Origin: Bullera alba | Lineage: Eukaryota; Basidiomycota; Tremellomycetes; Tremellales; Bulleraceae | Assembly (NCBI GenBank): GCA_001600095.1 | Contig: BCIX01000001.1 | Location: forward strand, 7,589,198 to 7,653,197 | DNA: 64,000 nt | Reading direction: 5' to 3' | Part shown: in pieces, positions 48,889 to 59,809 of the stretch | How positions within the stretch are numbered: position 1 is the stretch's first letter | Layout: each line of letters begins with the position of its first letter | Notes under the pieces: generated by a model | Database searches by the model: none | What the model was told of the DNA's origin: nothing | What the model saw: the letters and a program-made list of their open reading frames with translations, nothing else | Position numbers and translations under genes: made by a program

Positions 48889-49927
48889 TTATTCGGTGCC
48901 TCCCTTCATCTTGTACCGCATGCTATCCATGGTAGAACAAGTCAGTCTCGCTAGAGATGCTTCCCAACCCATCTTGATGACTTCCCAGGAGGTCGAGGTA
49001 CAGCTGTATCGATCATTCGTCCTCCCTGGAGGACCTCCCACTTGCGGTTCTCCACCATCCTCAACCATCTTTGGGAGTCAGAAGTCCGGACATCGAGGTA
49101 GGTCAGATGGACAGGTTACATGCTCATCGCCCCGGCCCTGTAGACGGGGGACTACTGGTACCTACCTTGGGCGGCTTTATACTATCACTCGAGTCTACCC
49201 ACACTGCCTGTACCAAATCGTCAGCTCTGCGGTGCTACCCATTTCGACGCCATAACACGGACGGAACAGAACCTACCTGCATCTCCCGCCGCTCGTTCCC
49301 ATCCACGACCGCCATCACGTTGACATCGCCCACACTCGGACTGTTCACGAACTCGCGCAATTCCCGCATCTTCTCCTCGGTCATCCCATACCTCTGGTAT
49401 AATCGGCTCTTGTCGGAGGACTCGGGAACCGATTTGATCTCATCAAAGAGCTGGCTGAGCAGGGCCGATGTGAGGTGTCCAGGCGGAGGATTTGAGGTGA
49501 GATCCTCAGTCTCATTCCGTCTCGATTGCAACGTCCGCTGATTGGCAATGGCGGCAGGAACGAATTTGCCGGCGTCTCGTATCGACACCTGACCCAAGCG
49601 TGATAGGTTGGCCGCAAAGTCAGGATCAAGCGCATCTCTCCTCACAGCTGGCAGTCAAGATAGGTTAGCATGCGACCGATACGACCTGTCGATCGCCCTC
49701 ACCCTCATCCTTCTCCCCGCTGAAGCCTTCAACGGATTTCCCGATCGGCCGCCCGTACATCTCCTGAGGCGGGGTCTGATTCGATGGTCTGGTCGGTTGA
49801 TGTCCAGCCTCCGGCGTTGGCTCTGAGACTGGCGGTCTCCCACCTGCCCATGTTGGCTGGGCAGCTCGAATCGCGGTGGGAACCTTGGTTGGCAGTTTTC
49901 GTGACGATTTGGATGCAGCTCCTCCCA
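48889..49927 (-). CDS. Unrecognised protein B with N-myristoylation motif
   Basis: The joined sequence starts MGGAASKSSRK, a textbook N-myristoyltransferase substrate (Gly2, Ser6, Lys7). Residues 12-75 are a Pro/Arg-rich linker. A conserved-looking domain follows: DPDFAANLSRLGQVSIRD, KFVPAAIANQRTLQSR, then SALLSQLFDEIKSVPESSD and RYGMTEEKMRELREFVNSPS, then MAVVDGNERREMQAVWVDSS. I believe it is a real fungal family but cannot name it. The exon that follows PPK, from an acceptor CCCAAAG, is the least certain; it gives a C-terminus ending YKMKGGTE. A membrane-surface role, perhaps at mitochondria or the plasma membrane, is an inference from the lipidation motif alone. It is divergent from GET5. 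Confidence 0.7.
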
Positions 49928-50243
49928 TTGTGGCGCGATCGATTGGAGTGGACGATGATAAGCAAAAGCTGCGTAGAGCGTACAGCTGCAATGTCAGGCT
50001 GTGCGACTGGTCTTGTGCTTGGTCTGCTAGATGCTGTCAAGGATATGCACACCACCATACCATACCGCTACCGTCAATCGAGCTTCGAAACACGGCGAGC
50101 CCGACGTCACCCTCGTGTTTTTGTCCCCGGTCCGCGATCTACGATTCACTCTGCAACCATTCGCGTCTTTGTCTTACTCACACTATCCATTGTTCTCATC
50201 ATCCAACATCTAGCATACTCTGCATATCCAGCCGCTCATCATC
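49928..50243. promoter_or_regulatory. Divergent promoter of gene B and GET5
   Basis: 316 bp with no called gene. Open frames passing through it are shadows. The side facing GET5 is pyrimidine-rich (TCTTACTCACACTATCC-like), matching a leader. Confidence 0.4.
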
Positions 50244-51239
50244 ATGGACGCACCCCTCGCAGGCGACCGGCTCAACGAGGAGCGAGCATACATGAAGCGT
50301 TACTCAGAAGGACTGAACGCGCACAAGGTGGAATATCCCGCCGACTTTGCGACCCCGCTCGAGGATAGACCTAGAAAGGTTGGCGTTATAGGAGTGAGTA
50401 CAGTCGTGGTCACCGTAAGCGTGATGATGAACCCTGCCACTGACCTCGTTGCTCAGGTAGCCATAGCAGAGCCACCAGAGTCGAAGGAAGCATCCAGCTC
50501 TGGCGTACAAGGTATGACTGACCGTGCGGCATTTATTCGAGACCCAGCTGATCCCGCTGCGCTAGATACACCGATCACTCTCACCATCAAATCGCTCAAA
50601 CCATCTTTATCCATCACGGTGCAGGCGTCTTTGACGGATAGCATAGCTCATCTGAAGGAGCTGGTCGCAAAGTCATCCACGACAGCGCCATCGCCCGACG
50701 CACAGCGTTTATTGCTCAAAGGCAAAGCATTGACTGATACCAAGCTGTTGAAGGAATACGACATTCAGGACGGAGCTACTGTGCACCTCATGTTCAAGCC
50801 CTCCGCACCAGTCGAAAAGGTTACGCCGTCCACCTCGTCGTCCGCAATCCCACCATCAAGTCCCACCCCTCCAGCTCTCACGATCACCACATCACTCGCT
50901 GGTGGGGAAGAGGGCGAGTCGCACAAGGTCACAGATGCGGACATTGATATCCCTCCTTCTGGTCCCGGACCTCAAGTGTCCTCGGCGGCTTTCCACCAGA
51001 CGATTTCCGATCCCAAACTCTGGCAGCAATTGCAAGAGGTCTGCGCGTCGAATTTTGCCTATGAGGATGATGCGGATGCCGCTTGGGAGATCTTCTTGAC
51101 TTCAATGAAGGGCAGGCTGAGTGCTGGAGAAGCGGCCAAGATCCGCGATGTTGTCGGAATCAGAGGTGAGCGATGGAGCGCATCTTAACGGTGTCACTGG
51201 CTAATATACGTTCGAATAGGCATGGGAGGTGGTGCATAA
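50244..51239 (+). CDS. GET5: Get5/UBL4-type factor of the tail-anchored protein pathway
   Basis: Four exons give about 285 residues with all three parts of Get5. The N-terminal segment, RAYMKRYSEGLNAHKVEYPA with DFATPLEDRPRKVGV, aligns with the Get4-binding region of yeast Get5. The ubiquitin-like domain reads LTIKSLKPSLSITVQASLTD, then PDAQRLLLKGKALTD and LLKEYDIQDGATVHLMFKP, with the LLLKGK loop typical of UBL4/Get5. After a Ser/Thr/Pro linker, the C-terminal dimerisation segment LWQQLQEVCASNFAYEDD with AAWEIFLTSMKGRLSAGE is short and helical, and ends GIRGMGGGA. Get4-Get5 links Sgt2 to Get3 and hands over tail-anchored proteins for ER insertion; cytochrome b5 in this window is a typical client. 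Confidence 0.85.
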
Positions 51240-51586
51240 CTCTCAGAGATGTTTTAGTGACCAGCCACAAGCCGTCTCTTCATTGTACTTGTACTTGCAC
51301 GATGCTATCACGCTCATGATGACAGATGAACAGAGCTCAGCGCTCATACAGCACCTAGAAGCGACGAGAATAGCTGACCGCCGGCTTGGAGACCGCCACG
51401 TGGTGATGTGTACCGGCGCGAAGCGTGACTATTTGTTTCCGTCAAGCGCGCGATTGACTTTCTTTTGTTTGCCTCGGATTGCATCGAGGAGGTGTTGAAC
51501 TATACAACAGTGACTGCGAAGACCAGGGCAGCAACAAGGATCTCCTGTGGCTTGACATAGAGACGGACCGCAGCTGAGAGAATAGG
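51240..51586. other. Intergenic: GET5 3' flank and SGO1 promoter
   Basis: 347 bp between two tandem plus-strand genes, containing the GET5 tail and the SGO1 promoter/leader. No gene or conserved motif is seen. Confidence 0.4.
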
Positions 51587-53763
51587 ATGACCCCTCGCAA
51601 GCCAAGAGCGTCTATCGGGTCGAGCTCTGGACCGCAGGGAAGCCATAAGAATCTGTCAACATCACTAGACGCCTTTGAAGATTGTGAGCGGTGTTCTGGA
51701 TTGTCAATCAAGCATCAGCAGCTGACTCTACTCAGTCCGAAAGAGACATAGCAGGCAAAACAAGGAGATCATAATGTGAATCCCATAGCTGGCCTAGGTT
51801 GAACCATGACTACAGCTGACACTTTCTAGCGAGAATGCTCTGCGGCGGACGACCATCAAAGGGCTTCAGGAGGAGATAGCGGCGTTGCAGATAGAAGTCA
51901 TGGAGATACGCCAAGTCAACCGCAAGCTAAGCGCCGAGGTCCACAGCCTTCGCAAAGGCAAGACTGGTCTGAGAGCAGAGGTAAGTCTCGACTTCCGGCC
52001 GAGCTGTTTAGAGGAAACCCGCTAACTTGTCAGCAGTCTCGAGATGCTCTCCAGCGCATCCTGGACGCAGTGCCCTATCTGCAGTCTCTGAAAGACGAGC
52101 TTGAAGTCGGTGTAGAAGGAGAAGGGAGCCCACCCACCGCATTGTCTTGGGCGTTTGGCGTGAAGGAGAATCCGTCGGCAACGAGGCCAGCTGCGATGGG
52201 AGCGGCGGGAATGGCATTGGTGTCACTCACCGAGGACGAAGAAGCAGAAGAGGAAGACGAGATGGACAGGGAGTACCATGCTTTCAGCGAGAGGAGCAAG
52301 CCGAAGTCGTGAGTATGACCAACGGAAGCCGACGCGGACCAGGCTGATCTAAATGGTCCCTCAGGCGCCGAAGGACCGACGTTGGATCAGTAGCCTCGAG
52401 ACCTGCAACTTCGGAGGCTCAAGAGCACCCGATTCAACTTGCCAGACCTCCCGATAGTACCACGAGTAAGATCACACCACCCGAGCTGGCTGCCTCACCT
52501 CGAATCAAGTCGACTTCTTCGGAGAAACGGATCAGGCGTCGTAGAGAAAGCGGCTTGCAAATCCCAGAGCTTGATACGCCAACAGTGGATGACCACCGGG
52601 AGCCGGCCAGCCTGGAGCAAAGTCCCAAAGCAAAGCTGGTTGACGACGCCGAGAGAAGTCGGGTTCGACGAAAGGATGGGGAATTAGCGGAACGGGACTT
52701 ACCCGGGATGTCAGCCGGACACGCAGAGGCAGATTGGGCGGATGTCCAGGACGGTGGTTTCGACGACCGGCAAACATGGTCTGCTCCACCGGATGTGGTC
52801 GACGCGGATGATCGTGAGTCTGGCCCGGCAACTGGGCGAGTCAATAATCACTTACGCGCATCCAGGTCGAGCCAGCAGCTCTCAGAGATACACTGACACT
52901 GTCGTTCCGACAGACCACCCAGAGGACGACGGCTCGCGCGGACGACGATCCAAGAAGAGCGTGAATTACAAGGAACCCAGTCTTACCAAGTGAGCTCAGA
53001 ACCCAGCATTGCCGGAAGACTGCTAACAACAAGCGAAAGGAAAATGCGCAAACCAGATGGCATCAGTGCCGAAGAAGCTCTCAGAGGCAACATCGGCCGT
53101 GCCCAGTCTGTCGGACCGCCTAAACCCCTCGACGAAATGCAACTCAACGATCCTGATCATCAAACCAAACCAGTACCTTCGCCATCAAAGACGTCGAGAT
53201 TATTACAAGATCATAAAGTTGGAGTCAGGCGGAAAAGCATATTGCCCAAAGGGGGAGGGCGGACCGGTGTCGTGCCCACTGAGCCAGACGACACGCCGGG
53301 CACGCCAGCTGTCGTTTCTGCAGCTCAGGAGGTAGCCTTGGGATCAGGGTCTATAGCGGGAGGAGGGGAAGTTGCGGAATCTGGAGTGGATGAAGCGCCG
53401 AAATCTACCACCAGCTCTGGTCGAAGAGAGTTGCCTCGGGATATGGCCCATCACTTCCCCAAAACGACTTCGCTAAGCCATACCTCTCAAGTTTCGACCA
53501 CAAGACCTCAAGAGCGCTCGAGGCCGATACCTGGATTGACAAAGGTCAAAGCATCTTTATCGTCGAGCTGCAGCACAGATCCCAGCCGGGCGGTCCCGTT
53601 GGTTCGGGTAGCTGAGTCCTCAGCGAAGCCTGTCTCTGTAGCATCCCGAGGTGCAGAGGCAATGTCAACGGCGTTCCGGAGAACGGGACTCGAGCCGGGA
53701 TTACCGACCACAACGACAAAAGTGCAAACGATACGGCGAGAGCCGAGGAAGACTGTGGCGTGA
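51587..53763 (+). CDS. SGO1: Shugoshin
   Basis: The start MTPRKPRASI was chosen because the frame then joins through two introns into FRKRHSRQNKEIII, ENALRRTTIKGLQEEIAALQ and IEVMEIRQVNRKLSAEVHSL, a coiled coil with the RQNREI-type start of shugoshins. The middle is disordered and Asp/Glu- and Ser-rich. Near 53 kb lies the basic C-terminal SGO motif, RRSKKSVNYKEPSLTKKMRK, which in the family binds phosphorylated histone H2A at pericentromeres. The coiled coil recruits PP2A-B'. Shugoshin protects centromeric cohesin and monitors sister-chromatid tension. The length of about 600 residues and low overall conservation are normal. Apart from the two motifs nothing would identify the gene. It is convergent with MOB1, 179 bp apart. 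Confidence 0.88.
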
Positions 53764-53942
53764 GCACAGCTTGATTGAACGAGTGCGATCGGCCAGATCT
53801 TGGACATTGTAGAGCATCATAAATCGTTTGTATTCATTAGGTGTAGATGGCGATGAACAGGGAACAGGCTCATGAGGATACTGCGGGTCTCAAGACTGTA
53901 CAACACGCGGTAGACGAGAACGATACGAAGCCGTGGACGAAT

Positions 53943-55121
53943 CTACTTGTTTGCAGTCTCATCCAGGATTGTCTTGTTGAAGTCTTCCAGGGGTATCAGG
54001 TCCTTGTCTCCGAGAAGAGAGAACTGCCAAGTGTGAGACTAGACTCTTGCCAATGCGAACGCTGGACTCACCTCGTCGACAAATAGGAGGAAGTGCCGGT
54101 AGTTGGTGTTCAAGTGAGCTATGGTAGGTCAATACTAATCCCTCAATGCGCTTCGAGCGGTAGTAGCCACCTACCCTCAATTCCCAGAGCGCATATCTGA
54201 TCGAAATGCGAATGGTAGATGTGTGCATACACTCGGAACAGCCGACGGAGGATAGTCTTTGCCGTGTTGATGAATGTTGTTGGGAATCGGACACCTGTAG
54301 AACGGTGCGAGATGAGCGATGATCGGCCACACGAGCGGCTTTCCTCACCGATCTTCTGGGGGAAGTGTTTCTCATCATCAAGGATTGACTGCGTCCATGT
54401 CATCAAGGCCTCGACATAAGCTGGAGCGGAGAGATGCGTTGGCTTTTTGCTACGTTGTGTGAGCGCCAGTCGATCGTGTCTGGTCTGGTTAGACTCACTA
54501 GTGCTCTCCATCTTCCCAGAAGTACTCATACCTATTACTGTGCTCAGCGCACTCCTTACGCTGGGCAGACCTTTGAAAGACTCACTTGGGTCCGGCATTC
54601 ATGATAGGGCACTGCATAGGTCAGTAAGAGTCCGCGGGCGATACTAAGAAAGAGACTGACCTCGGCGGGAGTGCAGAATTCCGATATCGTCCCGTATAGC
54701 ATGTTGACGTGGTTGAAAAAGTCGACAACTATGCGCAAGTCAGCATGCGCGCGTAGAACTAGATGGCTATTTCGTACCGTGTACAGCTATCCATTCTTGT
54801 AGATCCTCGCCTTCGGGCAGCTTCACTGCTGTGCGCAGATTACCAGACCCCTTGAGAGACAGACTTCAGCAAGTGATCGGTTTTGGCGCTGGGGCTAAAG
54901 CTCACCAGTGTTTGCTGAGCATACTGCTTTAGTTGCCACTGCTTGGTACCTTCGGCGACCTTCTTCGGCTTGAAAGCTATCAAGTCATGTAAGTAGTGTC
55001 CGCAAACTTGTGGTCGAAATACTCACTCCTCGACTGGTTGTTCTTGCTGACGAGTATCGTCAGAAGTGATCGCTCTGTGCAGGAGTCGTTGCTAAGCTTA
55101 CAGATTGAATAGCGTGGACAT
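53943..55121 (-). CDS. MOB1: Mob1 kinase activator
   Basis: About eight exons and 219 residues. After MSTLFNLKNNQSRTFKPKK the Mob fold reads QWQLKQYAQQTLGSGNLRTA, VKLPEGEDLQEWIAVHVVDF, FNHVNMLYGTISEFCTPAEC, GPKYEYFWEDG and YVEALMTWTQSILDDE, then VRFPTTFINTAKTILRRLFR, VYAHIYHSHFDQICALG and AHLNTNYRHFLLFVDE. The Cys in EFCT/PAEC and the His in AHIYHSHF are the zinc ligands. This is the nuclear-Dbf2-related (NDR) kinase activator, which with Dbf2 forms the terminal kinase of the mitotic exit/septation network. Exons are 20-130 nt, with the usual small introns. The final exon gives EDFNKTILDETANK. It is divergent from SWC5. Confidence 0.95.
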
Positions 55122-55476
55122 GATCAAAAATTATAGCGGTGGGAAAAGATACCTGCAGTGATCCCTGCTCTGATACGTTGCTAGTTGTGCCGACTGTGCC
55201 TTCTCTGACTGTTGTTGTTGTCAGTGTTAACCAACCTCACAGACTGGCCATCATCTCAACGCGCCTGTTTCAGCTCGACCCAGATCGGAAAAACCATCAT
55301 CGCGTGTCCGCGTCAGAGGTTTATCCGGGAAGGCTGTTCTCGCCACCCGTGCGACTGTGCGAGCGACTGTGCGAAAGCTAAGTCTGTGCTTGCCTGCGTG
55401 ACTTCTGACGGAAGAGAGACAGCCACCTAGCTTTCGTTTCCTTTTCAAACGGCTTTGACAGCACGGTATCCGCATC
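55122..55476. promoter_or_regulatory. Divergent promoter of MOB1 and SWC5
   Basis: 355 bp with a GTTGTTGTTGTC-like tract in the middle. Open frames that cross it lack features. No motif is called. Confidence 0.4.
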
Positions 55477-56374
55477 ATGTCCACCCTCGCCTCTGCCGAC
55501 CTCGGTCCATCAGACGATGAGGAGGACACCGACTTTGTGCCTCAAGCATCAAAGCGAACAACGGCAAAGAAGACAAAACGGCGGAGATCTCAATCTCCAT
55601 CCGATGGAGACAGTCAATCTTCCGATTCAGATGACGATGCGGAGCAAGTGGAGGATACGGAATCCAAACGGCTCAAGCTGGATCAAGAAGAGGCTGAGGC
55701 TGCGGAGGCAAGGCGGAGAGCTGCAGAGACCTTTGCTGCAATGAAACAGAGCGCTGTGGCACCGAAAGTCGAAGCAGCGCCAAAAGTAGAGGTCAAATTG
55801 GTCGAAGTCAAGCGACCACGACGCTTCGCAGGGGAGACACTATAGTGAGCTCTGGCACCCATGGTACGAACGCAGATCCTGACTACCGTAGCGAGACTGT
55901 CATGCTACCGGCTGATGATCCGGAAGCTGTCGAATATTTGAAGAAGTCAGAAGGAGTCTCTCCGGCACTCAAAGATACAGAGGGAATGGAGGCAAAAAGT
56001 GGAGAGAGCAACCCTCCTACAGCAGCTGGACCTTCCGTCGCAAATCAGGCGAAGAAACCAACCGGAAAAGGTCCGCCGCGACGCAAGCCTCGGCAATCAC
56101 TAGAGCAAATGTCCGCGGCGCTGGACAAGGGCAAGAAGATGACCACTCTGGAAAAGGTGTGCTCGCCATGTCTGTTCGCACGAGAGAAACATAGCTGACG
56201 CATTCATAGAGCGCAATGGATTGGAAAGCGCTCACGGCGGGGGACGCTCAGTTGGCTGACGAGCTAGAAGCCAATCGAAGAGGAGGAGGCTATGTCGAGA
56301 AGCAGGATTTCCTGGACAGAGTCGGCGAGCGAAGAGCGGATAGTCAGCAAAAACCGACACAGAGACGCACTTGA
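55477..56374 (+). CDS. SWC5: SWR1-complex subunit Swc5 (BCNT/CFDP1 family)
   Basis: The first exon is an acidic and basic low-complexity region (SDDEEDTDFVPQ, then KKTKRRRSQSPSDGDSQ and SDSDDDAEQ), typical of the Swc5 N-terminus, which binds H2A-H2B. The second exon begins YETVMLPADD. The last exon gives the BCNT-C domain, SAMDWKALTAGDAQLADELE and GGGYVEKQDFLDRVGERRAD, with the diagnostic DWK and YVEKQ-FLDRV blocks. The protein helps SWR1 exchange H2A for H2A.Z in promoter nucleosomes. Introns have GTGAGC and GTGTGC donors. The length is about 270 residues. It is convergent with unrecognised gene C. Confidence 0.92.
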
Positions 56375-56709
56375 TGGTTCTTCACCTTTCTCTTACTCGT
56401 CAAAGAAGAGGTAGGCACCGTGGCCGCTCACACACCACACCGACAGCGCAAAAAGGCCACACAGTCGCCGAGTCAGTGGCTTGGCTGACCGGAAGGCGAG
56501 GGCGATAGACAGCTACAAGACGATTCCCGAAGCACGCCCTCTCTCTCCTCGATATAGTACTTGTCAGAGACCGCACGAGGCGACTTCAAAACACTATGCG
56601 AGATGCATACTGTACACAAATATGAAGCCGACATTAAATGATAGGTGAAACAAGAGAGAAAATTGCGGGTCATCATCCATTCGTATTGCGCGTTACCAAA
56701 AGCCTCCTC
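56375..56709. other. Convergent intergenic region of SWC5 and unrecognised gene C
   Basis: 335 bp of tail-to-tail sequence. Open frames here are short. AT-rich stretches at 56560-56640 may hold cleavage signals. Confidence 0.4.
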
Positions 56710-59089
56710 TCATACTCTGCTCTTCGACTTCTGCTTCTTCAGAACCCTCTTCTTTCCTTTCCGCCTGCTACTCCAATCGCCGGGTATCTGACCGTCTCGT
56801 GCGTCCCATTCCTCTCCCTCCAGGACCAACTCTCTTGGTGGGAGTCCTGCTTCCCAGGCGCCAGGACTCTGGATCGCCAACACTGGTGGCTGCATTGCCG
56901 GAGTCGAGCCTGACGGCGGAGTTGACGGCGATAAGTGCTGTCCGATGGGAGTAGCCTTGTAATGGGCAGGAATCGAAGGTACAGGCGGAGCCGAAGCCAC
57001 CGGGAGAAGCAATGCCGCCCTGAGGGATTTAATGGATCGCTGCCGCCTTGCCACAGGATTCGCATCCGCGCAAGGCTGACTTGTAGTGCCTTCATCATTT
57101 CCAGCTTCGGAGTCCCGGACCTTTGGCGGGGTTGAAGGCTTGTAGAAGAAGGATTGGGTGTAGTCGATATTTCCACCGGAAACGACCTTGATCCCAAGTC
57201 CTAGCGCTTCGATTTCGACACTCGAGTCTGCCGGATGGACGGACCACTCGGGCTCATCCTTGTGCTTCTCCTTATGCCATCCCGTGAACTGGCTTCCCTG
57301 CTTCCAGTCCATCCGAGGAGTCAAGACCGGGCTGCAGTCCTCGGATGCTTTATCGGCATTGGCTGGCGCAAATCCTGCAGCCCACCTCAAAGCATGTAAC
57401 GATGATCGGAGCCGAAGCGGAATCGTCCGTGTCGAAGGAGCGGTGACTGTGATTGTGGGAGGGATCGCGGGGAGGTCCTCTGCAGCCATAGATGCCGAGT
57501 CGCAGACGATGGGCGATGTCGTGACCAATGCAGGAGGCGCTGGGACACTGGGTGATATGCGTAGAGGAGCGGCAACTTGGGCCACGGTGGACGATGGAGA
57601 GGCGATTGGAGCATAGCCTGCCCGGGACAAGACAGCAGCCCGGACTGAGCCGAGCCAAGAGCTATCTCGTTGATTCTGCTGGAGATTTGGCGTCGACTTG
57701 GCTATACGTAGCTTCGTAGCCCGGTCGCCATACTTCAAAACCGGTTTCTGCTGAGGAGGAACGGCCTCAGACTCAGTCTCTGTCGTGTCGACTGTTGAGG
57801 CGATTGGCTCCAGGAACGGACTTTGGGCTCGTGGGGAAGATGCGATGGATTCCACCTCCGGTAAGTCGATGATGAATTCATTTGGCGACTCGATCTCATC
57901 GTACTGAACCGCATTGGCCAATATCCTAGTTCCGACATCGTTGAAAGAATTGACCATGTCGATATCGCTGCTCTCGGAAGGTGAACGAAGTCGCTCGGCG
58001 GACAACGACCTGGTAGGGGACGATCCAAGCGATCCTACGTTGTACGAGTCCATGGCAGAGTATAGTGCCTCATCATCCTCGCATTGGGCCTCGTAGTCAT
58101 CTGGCAATGGGCTATAACCAAATGCGTCGTTGTCGATAGCTACCGGTGGCGCGCTTTCGATGACAGGGTATTCGACCTCCTGTAGACCCGCTCGCTGCCT
58201 GGACACGGCGGTAGTATCTGTGTGATACCTCAGCACAGGTGGGCGGTTCTCCTGCGGAGGCGAGTCCGAGAAGTTTCGCTTCGACCTATCCAGCTCCCAG
58301 TTACTCCGAACTTTGCGCACAGTCTCCTTTGGCGTCGAGTGCGAGGCGCTGGGATTGCTGGAGTGATGCGCAATATCGTCTAGCGTGGTCATCGGCTTTG
58401 TCGTGTGTGGCTCCATGACTGCTTTGGCGGCTCGACCGAGTGATGCAGCGAACCCACTGCTCCACCATGTGGAATCGGCTGGAGAGCTAGATTCCGATCT
58501 GGGTCCGTCTCGAAGAAGGGCGCCCTCCGCTGACTGATCCGCATTTGAAGCTAGGCTGCGGAGCAGTGAGGACGACGATTTCAACGGTAAACTCGGCTCG
58601 GTGATTGTTTGTCTTTGGTGTTGATGCGGGTCCAATGGCGAGCGAGTGAATGACTCGTGCGAGAGCCCGAAGCTTCGGTACAGAGCAGAGACCTCTTCCA
58701 CGTCGTCCTCATCAAACGTCTTCTTGATCCTTCCCCTAAATCGCTCTGCTTCTGGGGTAAACACCCTCGTCTCCTTGTAGCCGGCTTTATGCAATAGATC
58801 GGCGAGGGACGAATACTGGTGAGATGGAGTCGCTTTGGTCTGGTGTGATAATGGAGACACGGATAAAGGGCCCGAGTATGCTATCGGAGACTGCTGATGA
58901 TAAAGGTCGTCGATGTTTGTGTTGAAATTCGAGGGGATGGGCCGTTGAGGTTTCGAAGGTCTCGATGGACCAGGCCTTTGTGACAGGTTTGCTGGGTACC
59001 GACCGACTCCGCCATCCAGAGGAGAGCTGGACTGAAAGGTAATGGCGTCGTCAGCTCGATCTCACTAGCCAAACAGAAGGACTCACCAT
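56710..59089 (-). CDS. Unrecognised protein C, 774 residues
   Basis: Exon 1 is only the ATG (59089-59087); after a 55-nt intron one long exon (59031-56710) encodes SSSPLDGGVGRYPANLSQRP and onward, giving 774 residues. I do not recognise a family. Near residues 70-120 a compact and probably conserved block reads YSSLADLLHKAGYKETRVFT, then PEAERFRGRIKKTFDEDDVE and EVSALYRSFG. The rest is Ser/Pro-rich and probably disordered, with scattered acidic patches (YEAQCEDDEALYSAMD), a Trp-containing segment (GSQFTGWHKEKHKDEPEWSV) and a basic end, RRKGKKRVLKKQKSKSRV. No membrane helix or signal peptide is evident. It could be a signalling or scaffold protein, but I would not propose a function. Confidence 0.75.
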
Positions 59090-59809
59090 CGTGAGTTGAC
59101 TGATAACTCCTTGATGTCGAACAGAGCAGAGATCGTTCAACCCACGGTTTGATGGCGTCCAAGGACTTCAGGAGCGCAATGGAGAGGGTATGAGAACCGT
59201 GGAGGTCGTTCAAGAGCGATATATGCGATGTTTGACTGGTTGACAATGAGCGAACGACAAATAGCCAAGATTGCTGGTAAAAACGTAAAAGGACGAGGCG
59301 CGAAACAAAACAAACAGACAGCCCTCTGCAGTGGTGATACTGAGATACGCGAGCGGTGGGTGGTGATCTGACAGTCGATGCTGGAGACCCAAGAGAGATA
59401 GACAGAAGCAGTCGCTCTGTGCAATGTCGTGCGTGGTGGTATGAGCAAGTCTCAAGATGAAGCCGATGTATGCAGGCCAATAGGCTGCTAGAGGCTGCTA
59501 GTGTTGGGTTTGTTTTGGTGGTTGTGCGATGATCAAAGTCAGTCGCGTTCTTCCCTTTGTTCCGACCCTGACTTCTGCCACCACCCAGCGAAATGTGATA
59601 TACACCCATCCCACAGTCCACCCTCAGCTCTTCCGTCATGTTTACATCGATGCCGCCATTGACTTCATCCGCTGCCTGCCTCTGCCTGCATATCTCTGGA
59701 CGTCTGCATCTGCTTTGCATAGTGCATACATGACTCAGTCACACAAAACTATCACCGAAGGATAGTCGGAGTGAATATGCCAGCGAATCAACCTGACGAT
59801 AGTCCACGA
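59090..59809. other. Leader of gene C and 3' flank of PEX10
   Basis: 720 bp between two tandem minus-strand genes. On the minus strand the first 400 bp are pyrimidine- and CA-rich, suggesting a long leader for gene C. A 279-codon frame covering 58881-59720 overlaps gene C and is Ser/His/Leu-rich without a domain, so I reject it. Confidence 0.45.

Noticed and set aside
58881..59720. 279-codon minus-strand frame overlapping gene C
   Set aside because: It is in a different frame from gene C over the shared part, where gene C has splice and frame support, and it shows no domain.
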